From: Hawksworthiomyces lignivorus
Taxonomy: Eukaryota > Ascomycota > Sordariomycetes > Ophiostomatales > Ophiostomataceae
NCBI GenBank assembly: GCA_002917075.1
Contig: NTMA01000079.1
Span: 124,001 to 188,000 of the forward strand
Direction: 5' to 3'
Length of the DNA: 64,000 bases
Part shown: positions 32,460 through 45,050 of the stretch, one piece after another
Layout of the letters: every line of letters starts with the position of its first letter
Position numbering within the stretch: position 1 is the first letter of the stretch
The notes under the pieces: model-generated
Seen by the model: the letters and a program-made list of their open reading frames with translations, nothing else
Told to the model about the DNA's origin: nothing
The model's database searches: none
Made by a program: the position numbers and the translations under genes

Positions 32460-35400
32460 TTTGAGTCTGAAGATGAGGTTAGCTTGCTGGCTTGAGTGCG
32501 TCGTTTGTATTTGGGCGCGATAACGAAATAGCAATGAAAGAAAGTGTAATAAGTGTTTGGTGTTGTGTTGGAATTTCACTTCAAATGTGATAATAGAATG
32601 TTGAAATGATTGAGTGAATGAAATTGAATGAGGGATGGAATGGCCTTGCTGAAACTTTCCAGAAGCCACACGAGCGACAGTCAATTGACAACTTGGAAGA
32701 CGTCAATTGATCTGCGAAGAGCACAATAAAAGCGTCTTGCAGAACCCTGATTTACAGCGACATACGCCGACGGCTCGTACTTTTTGACAATAGCTTTGGC
32801 AAATGCGATCGCATAGCTGTTGTAAAGCTCAGACTTTGTGCAATTGCCTTGTCAAAATAGAAAAAAAAAATGACAAGGTGCGACAGCTTCTCATTTCGTG
32901 AACGGTCTCTTTGCGGAACTCAATTGAAAAACGAGATCGCATAGCGATTTTGATCGCTGTAGAGCAGTTTTGCGATGGTTGCTGTTGGTTGCCATTTTGT
33001 TGTGCGAAAAGATCGCGATGTTGTTGGCGACGCGCAAAATTAAAAACGTTGTAAACAAAATCGAGACTTTCGTCTATTTTGCGTAGTTTCGCTTTTTTAT
33101 TGTGGCCTTGCTTGTTTGCGCGGGTGGACCAGCGCGGGCGAAGCTGTGAATGGCAAGGGGATGAAAAAATGGTTGCGCGCGCGCGACAACAACTGAAGAA
33201 GCTGGTGCGCGCAATAGAAGAAGAGGAAGACCAAGGAGCGCGCGATAACAACGCTTCTCGACTTGGGAATCCTCCTAAAAAAGGTCTACTGGACCTCCAA
33301 ATGGTGGAAAACGAGAGAAAACAGAGAATAAAGAAGCGCGAGAGAGTGACTTGCGAATTGCAGCAGTGCAGCGTGAATGGTAAAGTACTTACAAGTTTTG
33401 CGTGGTCTGGGGATTGTAAGTGAAAATACGAGAGGCGCGGGTTTGTATGGGAAACGAAGCGAGGCTTTGGCTCTGCGATATTTTGCTGGGGGAAGCTTTT
33501 GTATGGGAGATTTTGCGTGCAAAATAAGAGAGAAGAGAGGAAAGGAGAGAGAGGAGAGGAGAGTATTGTGTGTAGGTGGGAGAGAGAGAGGGCGGGCCTT
33601 TTTACTGTGGTCTGGCTGGGCTGATTGAGAGAGGAGGGAACAGGCGCACGCGTGCGTGTGTGTGCGTGTGTGCGAGTGTGTGTGAGAGAGAAGGGAGGGA
33701 TAGAGGAGGAGAGACAGGCAGAGTGAGAGGGAAATGTGGAAGGCGGGGGTGTGTACTTTGTGTGCGTATCTTACGCGTTGTGTTTGTATGGTGGGTGTGG
33801 GCGGGCGTGTGTGCGTGCGTACGAGGAGGACGGAGTTATGGTGGACTCCCTGCCTACGCGCGAGAGAGGGAAGGAACGGGCAGCGGAGAGTAAGGGAAAG
33901 CGCAGTAGTGAGGGGGGAGGGAGCAGGAAATGAGAGGGAAAAGGCGTGCGCGTGTGGTGGTTTCCTTGGGTGCTTGGTAGGTGGGCGGTCCAAAAACCCC
34001 CCAAAAATCAGAGGGAAGGGAGTAGGGGGGAAAAGAGGGTGGCAGGCAGGAGGGGGGGGGGTGAACAGCAGCGGCGGACTGATCTGGGGGCAAAAAGAGT
34101 GTGATTTCTCCGTACGTTTTCTTCACTGCCCGCCGCTCAGACATGCAAAGTAGTCTACTTTCTCTGTTGTACTATGTGCCGCCCAAAATTTGTACTGTGT
34201 ACATCCCGCTAGACGAATTAGTATGCAATATGGAGCTCCTGCCTGTACTCTCTCTCACTCTCCCTCATGCTTTCCTTTCCCTTCCGAGCTCCAGAACCTA
34301 CCCAGAGCTGCTCCAGACGCGCTCGGCACTCAACCCCTACCAGAGGAAGTGTCACTGCGACTTGATGCTCCCGCCTTTTTCCACTGTCGGCTGCTCGAGG
34401 CCAAGGTATGGGCATAGTAAGTAGACTCCTAAAGGCGTTGGCGTCTTCCACTGACGCATATGAGCATAGTATGATATGAGTGAGACCAAGCACCAGGAAT
34501 AGAGGAACCTCCCAGTCTGCAGGTGCGCTCCATCTCTCTTTCGTTTCCGATTTATTTTTATTTATTCCCATTTTATTTTTATTTTTTACTTTAATTTTTT
34601 TTCATAGTTGATGTTTCGACTACGCGCATGCCCGTGAGGCCTCTATTTTGTTCTGTGCATATTTTTGTCTCTTTTTCTGAGATGTGCGTGGTGTCTCAGT
34701 CTCTGGCTTTCTTGTCGGCGCAGTATTTCTCCATACACACATTGTGTTTACGTGTGGTTACCTCCCAACAGACGAGATATTGCGACCGTTTTAGGAATGC
34801 CTCTTCCCTAATAAACAGTGGCAGCACCTATGTCATATTCTTGTTGTGATTGGCCTTACATACTGCTTATACTAATTGCAGCCAAATCGCCGAACCGCTT
34901 TTTCCATTCACGGTACTTTAATTGTGTAAGCCTGATTTGTATCTCCGCGCCAACCGGGGTATGTACCAGTACTTTATTGCAAGTACCAGACGGGAAGTAC
35001 CTAGACTACGGTTTGTTGCCCTGGTAGTACCTCCCGTGCCTTGCTCATGTATCATCTCCCCGTTTTTCGTCTGGTACTCGTGCGTATCCGTCCTTTCTGG
35101 GCTCACACAGAACCATCCACCTGCGTTAGCGTCTCACAAACGAAGGCCCCTTTCTTTCTTCCTCTATGCGTATCGCTCTTCTGCTTCTCTCCGCGCCGCT
35201 CGCCTCGAGAATAAAATTGCCTTGAGAGTGCTCGTCGCATCCGCCGCCCTATCATAGTCTGTGGATGCTTGTTTTACGGTCCCCAGAGATGGCGCTACGT
35301 AAGAGACTTTCGGTAGACACACCGGTCTGAATAATGCAGCACGAGCGTATAAGTGGAGTCAGGAACGAGCCAGCAGCCGATCCAAGTATTGCGTATCAAG

Positions 35401-37070
35401 TCGTATTATTGCCGGCTTGTATGGAGTATGGAACATAGTGCAAGTAGTAGTCTTCCGCGTGTGCTGCTTTTGCTGCTTTGCCTCTTTTACCTGCGTGCCG
35501 ATGTACTCTAGTGTTTTGCTTCATGTATACTTAAGTACGGAGTAATATGCTTATTCGAAATAGAGAACAAGGTGCGGTCGAACAATTTCTTCCTCAGAAT
35601 CACGCACCCCAACGTACGAAGGACGCACTCCAAACAAGTTGCAGCTGCATCATTCATGCATTTTTACCATACAGGACCCCGTACCAAGCAACGTGTGTGC
35701 GCCTCAGCCTGCGGGCACACAATGCGAACAGCGCCATCAGAGACTAACAGAGAGTACGTAACATACACTTTCTTTGCTCCATACACACGTACCACTCGTT
35801 ATCTCTTTCATCCTTTGCGAGCTACTGTACGGAGTATGTATGTATGTATTTCTTCCAAGAAAGAAGGGCGGCGGGTTCGGATGCAATAAAGAGCAGGATA
35901 CGACAAAGAGGGGCGTGTACGCTCAGCCAGGCAAGACGCCAGACAAGCTGTAACAGCCTAGTGCTGGGCTGCGTGGTTGGCTTGCTTTTTTTTTTTTTTC
36001 CCTTGCTGCAAAACAGGCGAGTATGCTGCACCGTGTGCCGATTTTGTTTTGATACATGGGCGCACCCAGAGCAGCTCATGCTCCCGTTTAGAGTAGGAAC
36101 TGCGGCAAAAAGCAAGCTCGCTGGCTCGCTCTTCTCGGCAAAAGCCAGTAGGAAGAAGAGGAAGGGCGGAAAACAGGCAAGGTACGGCCTAGGCGAAAAA
36201 GCTCCCTCTGAGCTAATCCTTGTCTAGCTACCGCATTGCAGTGCTACGCCCTTCCACCCGTACGCAGATGCACAAAGTTCGTATAAGCTGCTCCGTGCTA
36301 AGGGGAAGAGGTGTGTCCAGAAAAAGAAAGGCTGCAATTTTATTATTATTCGCCGAGATTGGGGGCCGCGGCGGTTGGTTTATTTTTCTGCTTGGGTTTT
36401 TTTTTTCCTGTGTGATTATTTTCTCGACGCCATTATTTTGGTCTTATTTTTGGATGCGCATGCCTACCCGCCTTGCCCCTCCACTTTTTTGCTTGTGTGA
36501 TTTCGAAAGAGCTCCAAATCACAAAATCACGTGCCTGTACAATAAACTTCGACGCGTCAAGCTCCAGACGCGATTTTCTTCCTGCACACCACGACTGTCG
36601 CCCTCTTTGGTGGTGATTTATCTGCGCACAGCATCAGCGACGCCGATGCAGCCTTGCGTATTATTTGTAGCAGTAGATCTATACACAAAAATCGAGCTGA
36701 TCTTCTTGTGTGTGCTCATAGTGCTCGTAGTGCAGCCGTAGCACATCTGGCGCCTTCTGCTCTTGCTCTTGGCACCGGCCTGTTATGTGGCCAAGGCTGC
36801 TCCGTACTGGCTGAAGCAATTGCCCGCCCGTAGATGCCTCTGGGACTTTCTTGTGCCCGTATGTAGACCGCCTCCTTGGCGTGGGCTTGATCTGGCCTGC
36901 CCTCCCCGGGTACTGATTCGCCACCGTTGTTCCCATCAGGGCCGTGTCGTGCTAGCCTTGCTGCTGCGCGTGTTGGATGCAGCATAAAGATGCTTGCTGC
37001 TCTCTGTTCGCTGCCGATGTGATTTTTGCTGCTTTTCTTGTCCCTTCCTTCCCCTCTTCCTTTTCCCCCT
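32460..37070. other. 4.6 kb intergenic region with NHP6 promoter
   Basis: On the minus strand, 33.3-34.1 kb reads as a strongly pyrimidine-rich tract, the usual signature of a promoter or 5' leader, here for NHP6. A GT-rich microsatellite lies at about 33645-33690 and a G run near 34052. TACGGAGTA motifs occur at 35536 and 35828. No frame in the region shows coding character. Confidence 0.5.
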
Positions 37071-37706
37071 TCATTCCGGGTCAAGCACGATGTCGCGCAG
37101 AGCGGGATCCTGCGCCCAGCTGACGCCGCTGCCGACGACGATCGCACTGGCCGTGCCCTTGATCAGCTTCCACCGCTGGCGGCTGGCCTTGACTTCGGCT
37201 TCGAGCCGCGCCAGCGACGCGGCAGCACCATCATCATCGTCGTCATCGCCGCCTGCCGCCGCGTCTTCTTCCTCCCTGTCTCTCTCTGCCGCGTCCGCCA
37301 GCTGCGCCCGCACCTGTGCCGCCAGCTGCGCGTTCCGCTGCTCGGCGCGCCGGGTCTCGGCCGCGACCTGCGCGCGCTCGTCGCGGACGGCGCGCCGCGC
37401 GGCCGCTTCGCGTGCCACCGCCTGGGACGCGGCGTCGCGCTGCTCCACAGCCGGCAGCAGGTCGCGCTCCACGGGCGACGCCTGCGTAGCGCGATGCACC
37501 GCCCGCAGCACCGGGTTGACCGTCAGCGTGCTGTCCACCACTTCGTTGCGCAGCACGTAGCCCGCGCGCGCCTCCAGCAGCCGCGTCTGCGCCGCCTCCA
37601 GGCTCTCCGCGGGCGCATCTGCAGAAAATCCCGTTAGCGTCTGCTTTACCGTAGAAACTCACGCCCATTGCATTTTCTTGCTACACGATCTACGCTGCCC
37701 TCTCCC

Positions 37707-37746
<40 letters not shown>

Positions 37747-37914
37747 CTCACCTCCCGCGTAAGATTGCCGTGCCCTCAACAGCGCAATTTCAAGCTGCAG
37801 AGCTCGCAACCGGTCATAGAGCGCCAGAACGCGCTTCTCGTCCTCTGAGAGGATCAGTTCCGCCACCGCGTCCGGCGCGTCGGCCATGGGGACGTCTTGC
37901 TCCTCGGTGGTCAT
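37071..37914 (-). CDS. CENP-H-like inner kinetochore protein
   Basis: complement(join(37071..37618, 37752..37914)), 236 residues. The 133-nt intron has donor GTGAGC and acceptor CTGCAG. The protein is acidic at the N-terminus (TTEEQDVPMADAPD), then a long Ala/Arg/Glu-rich coiled coil. A conserved-looking C-terminus follows: RLEAEVKASRQRWKLIKGT, then SGVSWAQDPALRDIVLDPE. A coiled coil ending in W-x-x-x-K-G, a SG-V-x-W block and a L-x-x-x-VL end fits CENP-H (Fta3/Mcm16), a subunit of the constitutive centromere-associated network joining centromeric nucleosomes to the outer kinetochore. Assignment is by remembered motif and size; another coiled-coil kinetochore subunit is possible. It shares a 782-bp divergent promoter with ATG11. 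Confidence 0.6.
37711..37744 (+). repeat. (CT)17 microsatellite inside the CENP-H-like intron
   Basis: Seventeen uninterrupted CT dinucleotides, just inside the 5' end of the intron (GA repeats on the coding strand), 6 nt downstream of the donor GT. Length is probably polymorphic. Confidence 0.9.
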
Positions 37915-38696
37915 GATGGAAAATCAATCACGTAATACTGCATAAATTCGTAAAATTAAAAGAAAATAAAAAAGAAAACAAAAGACGAAGAAAACAATTC
38001 TTGATTATGCAGATGCCACCGCTTTATGGCGATACTCTGCTCTGCTCGGCCCTCTCCGCGCCAACAAAACGTACAGACAGGACACAACAGGCCGCGCAAG
38101 GTCAGCGTGTGGCTAGTGTTTTCTGGGCTTGTGGCGCCCGTTATTACTTGGAGTGGGTGCCTGGCGCTTGGGGCTTTTGGGGGGCTGCCTCGGTGAAGCC
38201 AATGACAGCCCGCTCTAGTCACGAGGGTGCCGTCACGCTAGCACCGTTAGTCAGTTGGGCGGAACCACCTGCAGCCTCTCTTTGCACTTTCTGTCTCTCA
38301 CTAAATTGCGTATGCTTAGCAGCCATTGTGACATCTTTCGACCAAGCTCACAGGCATTCTTATCATCAGCCGCGGGCTGGCAGAGCTTCGAGGAAGAAAT
38401 CTTGTCCTATACATATTTCCGGTTCCAGACGGACTTAGTCTGCCGCACATCTGCGTAGCCGCTGGACTTTGGCGAATGCGTTTCGCCTCTGCTGCCTACA
38501 GATATCTCTTCCCGAGGAGCTCTCTGTCGATCACTGTAACCTCGTCTCGTCCATCTCCAAGCCGCATCATCGTCCAAACCAGCCATCAACAGTTTGCTTA
38601 GAGTGATATCGTTTTTGCCGGCAAAATAGCTGGCTGCTCCTCATCGGATTCCCTCGGCTTCTTGCGGCCAGCCAAGCTCTCTGGTCATGTCTCGCG
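37915..38696. promoter_or_regulatory. Divergent promoter region, CENP-H-like / ATG11
   Basis: No coding frame of substance. The stretch must hold the promoters and leaders of both flanking genes; no clear TATA or CCAAT element was identified. Confidence 0.4.
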
Positions 38697-41600
38697 ATGG
38701 CCAACGAGGTGTTGATAGCCCATACGGGCCAACGCCTTCGTGTGGACTTTGCACAGCTCACCTCGTAAGGAGCTTTTGTGGCGTCCTCTTCCCCTTTGCC
38801 CTTCTTCTGGACGCATGAGACACTGACTCTTCTTTCCTTCGGGCCAGACTCGATGATTTTCGAGCTATTGTTTCCCGACAGACCTCCATCCCGTCCGACT
38901 GCATAATTGCTCTCACACCACAGGGGAAACCCCTTCGGCCCGTCGCATTTCAGACAGAGGTAAATATTTGCCTTTCGGTTTTCTATTCCAACCGGATTGA
39001 TGCATGTGGCAGCATCGAGCTAACTTGCCGGCTTCTCCTGGGTGCAGAAGGAACTCTACGTCTACGATGCTCGGACGACCCAAACAGACAGCGCCAGCTC
39101 AGCCGCTACGGCGAACCTCGAGATTCCCCTCCCCAAGCGGTTCACTATTTCCAACCCTCCAAACGACCTCCGCGACCAGCGGTCCCTATCAGCATGGCAA
39201 GACCTCTTCCAGGCGCGGCAAAAATGGTCCACAGCCGTGGCTGACGACTGCGCATCGAAGGCTGCTGCCGCCCAGGAGCGGTATTCTGAGATGGACGCCA
39301 TGATGCGATGCCTCGATGCCGCCGTGGCCAACCTAGAGGCCGTAATCAAGGGCGTCGAGGTCAAGTACGCCGACATCAAGAAGTGGATCGGCAGCGCCCA
39401 GACAGACTACAGCGACCTCGTGGAACACTGGGACCAGTACCTGGATCTCGCGCGCAACATCTCGATATCACCTTCCATGCTTCAGTTCATGACCGGACAG
39501 GACGGCGGCCTGTCCAAGGGGAAGCTGACAGGGCAGCACAAGCAGCATGCGACGCTAGAAGATCTAGTCGATCTGGAGACCGCGAGGAAGGCCGGAAAGC
39601 TGGCCCCCGCTGCACTTCGCCGGTTTCATCAGAAGATTGCAAATCTGGAGCGGTCCGCTACCCAGCTCTTCCAGGACTGCGAGGATGTCTTGCGCGGCTT
39701 TGAGCGGACCGTCGACCGCTCTGCACTCTCCCACGAAGGCGAGTCTGCACAGCTGCTGCAGGACATCAAGGCCGTGGCGAACAAGATTGATACGGACTAC
39801 AGAACCACATTAGAGTATTCCGACTCTACTCGGGACGTCTTGCAGGCGTCCAAGATTGCGGCAATGCACACGGAGCGCCTCCTGCCAAGCATCAAGAACC
39901 GTGCCGTAGAGATGGACGAGATGTTCCGCTACGCCACGCAGTCGCGCAACACCCTCGCCATCGAGACGGTCGACTTTATGCGCACAATCACGGAGCTGAC
40001 CAGCCTCAGCAGCGACATCAAGACCCAGATTGTCTCGGTCAGCGACGAGGAAGACATGGCGCACTTCGACTACCTGCGGCTGGTGCAGCAGATCCCGTTC
40101 GTGTATGCGTCCTTTGTGAGCGAGGCCATCAAGCGCCGCGAGTGGCTGGACAAGGTGAAGACGGACTCGTCGACGCTGGCCAACGAGATGGCCCTCTTCC
40201 GCGACGAGGAGCTGAAGCGCCGGAAAAAGTGGCAGAAGTCGGTCGGCAACCTTGCGTACGGGCCCCCGTCGACGTCGGCGGAGAACCAGGTGGCTGGCCT
40301 AGAGGTCAACCTCCTGGGCGAGGAGGCCGACTGGCCGCACGTCACGCGGAAAGACCTGCAGGACTTTTACGATGTGCTGCAGCGCCAGAAGGGCGACCGG
40401 GCACTGATCGAAGACATTGGCAAGATGATCACCGAGCTGCACGTGCCCACCAAGCAGCAGTCCAAGCGCATCAAGGCCTTCAAGAACGGCAGCGTGCACG
40501 AGGCGGCGCTGGGCCGCAGCGGCCTGCTGATCCGCGGCGACGACGACGTCCTGCGCAGCCTGCAGGACGACAAGACCAAGCTCGAGAACAAGCTCAAGAC
40601 GGCGGAGAGCCGGGTGCGCCGACTAGAGGATCTGCTGCACCGCCAGAGCCAGGCGTCGAGGGCCAGCCTCGGCGGCGTGTTCCAGTCCGTGCCGAGCCAG
40701 CAGTACACGGAAAAGACCGAGTCTACCACTGGCTCCGTAAAGCCAGGCACACCCCGGATCGGAAGCGACCGGCGCACGTCGCTCGAAGGCGGTGCCGGTG
40801 CAGCCTTAGCCGCGGCGAACGAGCTGCGGATGGTGCAGCGCATCCAGCAGCTGGAGGCGGACCTGGCGGCGGAGAAGGAGCGGGCAGCCGCATTTGAGAA
40901 GGATCTGCAGGCACGCACAGCGGAGAAGGCAGACGTGCAAGGGCGGATGGACGAGGCCAACTCGACTAAGAAGGACCTGCTAGAGAACCTGGAGGCGCTG
41001 AAGAAGGAGTTCACGGACGAGCGCAAGTCACTGGAGAGCGAGATCCGGCGGCTGCAGGCGCGGCTCGAGGACACGGAGGACGAGATGGAGCACTTTGGCG
41101 AGACGCGAGAGACGGAGAAGGCGTCGTACGACGAGAAGCTGCAGGCGCTGCAGGGCGAGCTGGAGCGTGTGACCAAAACACACCGCGACGACGCGCTTAA
41201 GAACCAGGGCCAGGTGGACTTTCTGCGCAAGGAGACGCGGCTGCAGCGCGAGCAGAATGAGTCGCTGGAGAAGCAGCTGCAGGCGGCGCAGGAGGCGGCG
41301 CAGGCGGCGGCGCGGCAAGCGCAGGATGCCAAGGACGCCGAGGACCTGCACGCCAAGGGCCTGCGCGACCTGCATGAGCAGCTGGCGTCGGGCGAGACCA
41401 ACGGCAGCGGCGACGCGGCGGCCCCGCCGCCGACGGACATGACGGACCTGTTCGAGGCCGTGTCCAACAAGCTGGCGGACACGCTGTCGCGCCTGCAGAC
41501 GACGGCGGGCGACATGGTGCTAGTGCGGGCGGACCTAGAGCGGGCCGAGGCGGCCAACAAGGGCCTGCGGGACGAGGTGGCCGCCGCCAAGGAGGCGCTG

Positions 41601-43610
41601 GCTGGTGAGGAGCTGGCGGCGCGGCGCCTGCGGGAGAAGCAAACGGAGGACAAGGCGCGGGCGGGCACGCTGGAGGCGGAGCTGGCCGAGTGCCGGGCGG
41701 AGCTCAACGAGCTGCGGGCCAAGATCACCGACGGCGAGACGGGCTCGGAGACGCTGCGCAAGCGGCTCGAAGAGGAGGAGCAGAAGGTGGTGGGCCTGGC
41801 CGAGGAGGTGTCGGCCAAGCAGTCGCACCTGGGCAGCGTCGAGGAGGAGCTGCGCCTGTTCCAGGAGCAGCACCAGGCGGCGCAGGCGGCGCTAGTCAGC
41901 CTGACGGCCCGCTTCGACGCGCGCACGCTGCGCACCAAGGACCTCTCGCAGCGGTTGTACACGCAAAACGACCGCCTCTGCCGCCTCCTAGAGCGGCTAG
42001 GCTTCTCGGTGAGCCGCGACGGCGACGCCATGGTGATCCAAAAGGTGCCGCGTGCCGAGCGGTCGGCCCTGCTGCTCGGAGGAAGCGTCGGCGAAGGGCC
42101 CTCGTCCCTCCTGCGGCGCTCGTCCGCCGCGCTGGTTCCGGCCCGCGCTGGAGAATCATCATCGGCAGCAGCGGCGGCGGCGGCGGCTGCAGCGGCTGCG
42201 GCCTCGGCGAGCGACAACAGCAACGGCAGCGGCAGCAACAACAACAGCAACAACAGCAACAACACAAACAACACCGCCGACGTGGAACTTCTGTACTGGA
42301 TGAACAGCGCGGACGCCGAGACGGAGGCGGCCAAGTTCGCAGAGTACATGGCGGCGGTGGGCAGCTTCGACATCGACGCCGTGTCGGAGACGGTGTACCG
42401 GCGGGTCAAGGAGGTCGAGCACATTGCGCGCAAGCTGCAGCGCGATGTGCGGGGCTACCGCGACAAAGCGCACGCGCTGCAGAAGGAGGCGCACGACAAG
42501 ATCGCGTTCAAGCACTTCAAGGAGGGCGACCTGGCGCTGTTCCTGCCGACGCGCAACCAGACCAACGGGGCGTGGGCGGCGTTCAACATTGGCTTCCCGC
42601 ACTATTTCCTGCGCGAGCAGGAGGCGCACCGGCTGCAGAACCGCGAATGGCTGGTGGCGCGCATCACGCGCGTGCAGGAGAAGGTGGTCGACCTGTCCAA
42701 GAGCCTGCAGCAGCAGCAGCACAATGCGCACGCGCAGCACCAGCACCGGCGCCAGCAGTCCGAGGAGACGGAGTCGCTCAGCACCGAGGACAACGACAAC
42801 CCGTTCGACCTGTCGGACGGCCTGAGGTGGTACCTGATCGACGCGCAAGAGGACAAGGCCGGGGCGCCGGCGACGCCGGGGCTGGGCAAGAGCACGGTGG
42901 CGACCAACACGGTGGAGGCGGTGGCGGACATCCACACCCATACGCGCACGGCGTCCGGCCGCGGCCTGGGCCTGGGCCTGGTGGGCGGCGGACGGCCCAC
43001 GGGCATCGACGGCGTCAGCCGCACGCTCTCCCGCAGCCTCGAGAGCCGCCGGTCCAGTACGAGCTCCCGCAAGGCTGCCCCGCTCGCCCACCACGGGCCC
43101 ATGGCCGTCGCCGCCGCCCTGCGCGGCACCGCCGTCACCAACAGCGAGACCAACAGCCTGCGCGCCGTCGCCGCCGACTCGTCGCCCGAGCAGGCTGCCA
43201 GCCCGCCAACCGCCGCCGCCACTGCCACCGCGGTACAGCCGAGCAGCAGCAGTAATGCGGCATCCGCTCCGCCCACGGCGGCTGAAGCAACCCCGCGCAA
43301 GCAAAAGAGCAGCGCCGGCAAGTCGGCGGATGACGCGCCAGAATCCTCCGAGGTACGGGCTTCTTCTTCTACTACTACTGCTACTGCTGCTGCGTCTCCT
43401 GCCAAAGCTCTCCCTGACCCCCAAAATACGACATCTATTGTCGACTCTTTGCTCGGGCCCTAACAGCCTTAATTTTTCTAGCGAGCCGTGTCCAAGCTGC
43501 AGCGCGAGCAGAGCGCAGCGTCCGTAGACAGCCCGTCGAAGCGCAGCGTGGTGTGGGACTCGCTGTGGTCCATGGACTACACGTACGAGAGCGGGAAAAA
43601 AGGAAAATAG
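38697..43610 (+). CDS. ATG11: Autophagy scaffold protein Atg11
   Basis: join(38697..38764, 38848..38959, 39048..43352, 43482..43610), 1537 residues. Exons 1-2 supply the ubiquitin-like start (MANEVLIAHTGQRLRVDF, then IIALTPQGKPLRP); exon 3 begins KELYVYD, as in homologues. The middle is long coiled coil (residues about 340-1080) broken by a low-complexity Ala/Ser/Asn stretch (about 1100-1140). The Atg11 C-terminal domain follows, with IAFKHFKEGDLALFLPTR near residue 1217 and FNIGFPHYFLREQEAHRL. Exon 4 adds the conserved tail KRSVVWDSLWSMDYTYESG. Atg11 links cargo receptors and Atg1 kinase at the vacuole to build selective autophagosomes (pexophagy, mitophagy). Start chosen at the ATG in GCGATGGCC; an ATG 10 nt upstream is out of frame. 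A poly-Gln run (QQQQ near residue 1282) is lineage-specific. Confidence 0.95.
43353..43481 (+). other. Last intron of ATG11, in-frame if retained
   Basis: 129 nt, donor GTACGG, acceptor TTTCTAG, with CCTAAC as probable branch point 20 nt upstream. The frame stays open through most of it, so retention would replace the conserved 42-residue tail with a 37-residue Ser/Thr/Ala tail ending VDSLLGP. Confidence 0.8.
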
Positions 43611-43988
43611 AATCAGATACAGTATATTCAATGGTTTTGTGTCTATCCATTGGACCTCGTTGGTGTAGGATGTCTTTGCCGGTAAGGTGTATTTGGGGTA
43701 TTTTGTGTATTTCTGCCCTTTTCTTTCTACATGATCATGGCATTGCGAGGGAGCAGCAATGGGTCCTTTTTGTATATATCCTTACGTTTTTGTTTTAATA
43801 GAACCGGGGCAAATTGAACAGGAGAAGCAGATCCGCTCTGTCTCCCCTTTTTTTTTTTAGTGACGAGGAATGTTGTTTTCTTTTTTCTATATTACAAGTA
43901 GTCTCTAGAGATGCCCATGCACCGTACAGCTCTGCCATTTTTGTTCCCTGCTCTGCCGAAGCAAGAGGCCGTCAAAGATCGGCATTCT
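43611..43988. other. Convergent 3' region, ATG11 / bL9m
   Basis: T-rich DNA carrying both 3' untranslated regions. Nothing else seen. Confidence 0.6.
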
Positions 43989-45050
43989 CTACTCCTGCGC
44001 GAGAACCTCGACGATCTTAGTCACCGGCTCCGTGTTGCCGCTGCCGCCGCGCACGGTGATCTCGACCTCCCAGCGGCCCAGCGCCTTGACGCGGTCGGCG
44101 GTGACGTGGTCGGCTTCGTCCGCGATCGCCTGCGGCACGACAAAGCGCACGTCGCGCGGCTCGATACGCACTAGCAGGGCGTCCTCGTCGAGGCTGGCCT
44201 GCAGGGCAATGCGCACGGCGGCGGCAACGTCTTCGACGGAGACGGAGCCGAAGATGGCGGCGTCGGCGTCAGCGGCCGGAGAAGAAGGAGAGGAGGTGGA
44301 GGAGGAAGAGGAGGAAGATGCTGGCGAGGAGATTGGCTTGCGGTGGAACACAAGCGTCGGCGGGAGGAGCGTCTCGAGGAGCGTGGCGGCATGGGCAGCC
44401 TAGAGAGGAAAAAGAGGTCAGTCAGGGAGGGCTGCGCGGCGGCGCACATAAAAGAGAGGGCACAACTCACGTCGATCGTCTGCAGCTGGATCGACGGGCG
44501 CAGCGGCCCGTCGTCAGTCTGCTGCTCGTCGGCGGCGCTGCTGCCGCTGAGGCCGAACCACGGGTCGCGCTCGGCCACGGCGTCTTCGGGTGACAGACCC
44601 AGGGCGGCGAAGCGCGCGGTGGTCATATACTCGGCCATGCGGCGCGGGTACCAGAGGTTTCGCATGCGGCCGCGGTCGATGCGGATTATGGTGTCTGTAG
44701 AGCGGGGAAGCACAAGGTTTCTCGTCAGCATTTTGCGTCTCGTTGCATCATACTCTATGTAGCTAGCCCTGGTTTTATCTGAGGTGGTGGGAGGAGTGGA
44801 GGGTGGAGAAGAATGTACCTCTCCGGCCGAACTGGGGAATGTCCTCAAGCAGCCGGACTAGCACGCCGTTGTCATGGCGAATGCCCTGCTTCCTTCCGCG
44901 GATCTGGATGGCAAACGGGCTGGCCGCCGCCGCCGCAGTTGGTCTGCCGGCGCTGGCGGCCAGGGACCACCGTGCCATACAGCCTAGGCATGCCGAAGAC
45001 GTCGCCGCCGCCGCCAGGGGTTTTCGTGCTGCTGAGAAGGCGGACGCCAT
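43989..45050 (-). CDS. Mitochondrial ribosomal protein bL9m
   Basis: complement(join(43989..44399, 44471..44694, 44819..45050)), 288 residues. The N-terminus is a mitochondrial presequence (Ala/Ser/Arg-rich, no acidic residue before about residue 58). The diagnostic L9 N-domain follows across the first splice: VRLLEDIPQFGRRG joined to DTIIRIDRGRMRNLWYPRRMAEY, equivalent to the bacterial L9 start LLEDV-GLGKKGDVV-V-GYARN-L-P. A disordered Ser/Ala/Asp insert separates it from a C-terminal domain (VSVEDVAAAVRIALQ, LGRWEVEITVRGG). It should sit in the large subunit of the mitoribosome (yeast Mrpl50). Introns are 71 and 124 nt. The CCAAT palindrome upstream fits a housekeeping promoter. Confidence 0.88.

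Noticed and set aside
33286..33993. 235-codon minus-strand frame in the NHP6 upstream region
   Set aside because: Translation of a pyrimidine-rich promoter tract (Ser/Leu/Pro/His runs), not a protein-like sequence.
40367..42433. 688-codon minus-strand frame opposite ATG11
   Set aside because: Ser/Arg-rich antisense shadow of coiled-coil codons; the + strand encodes the Atg11 domains.
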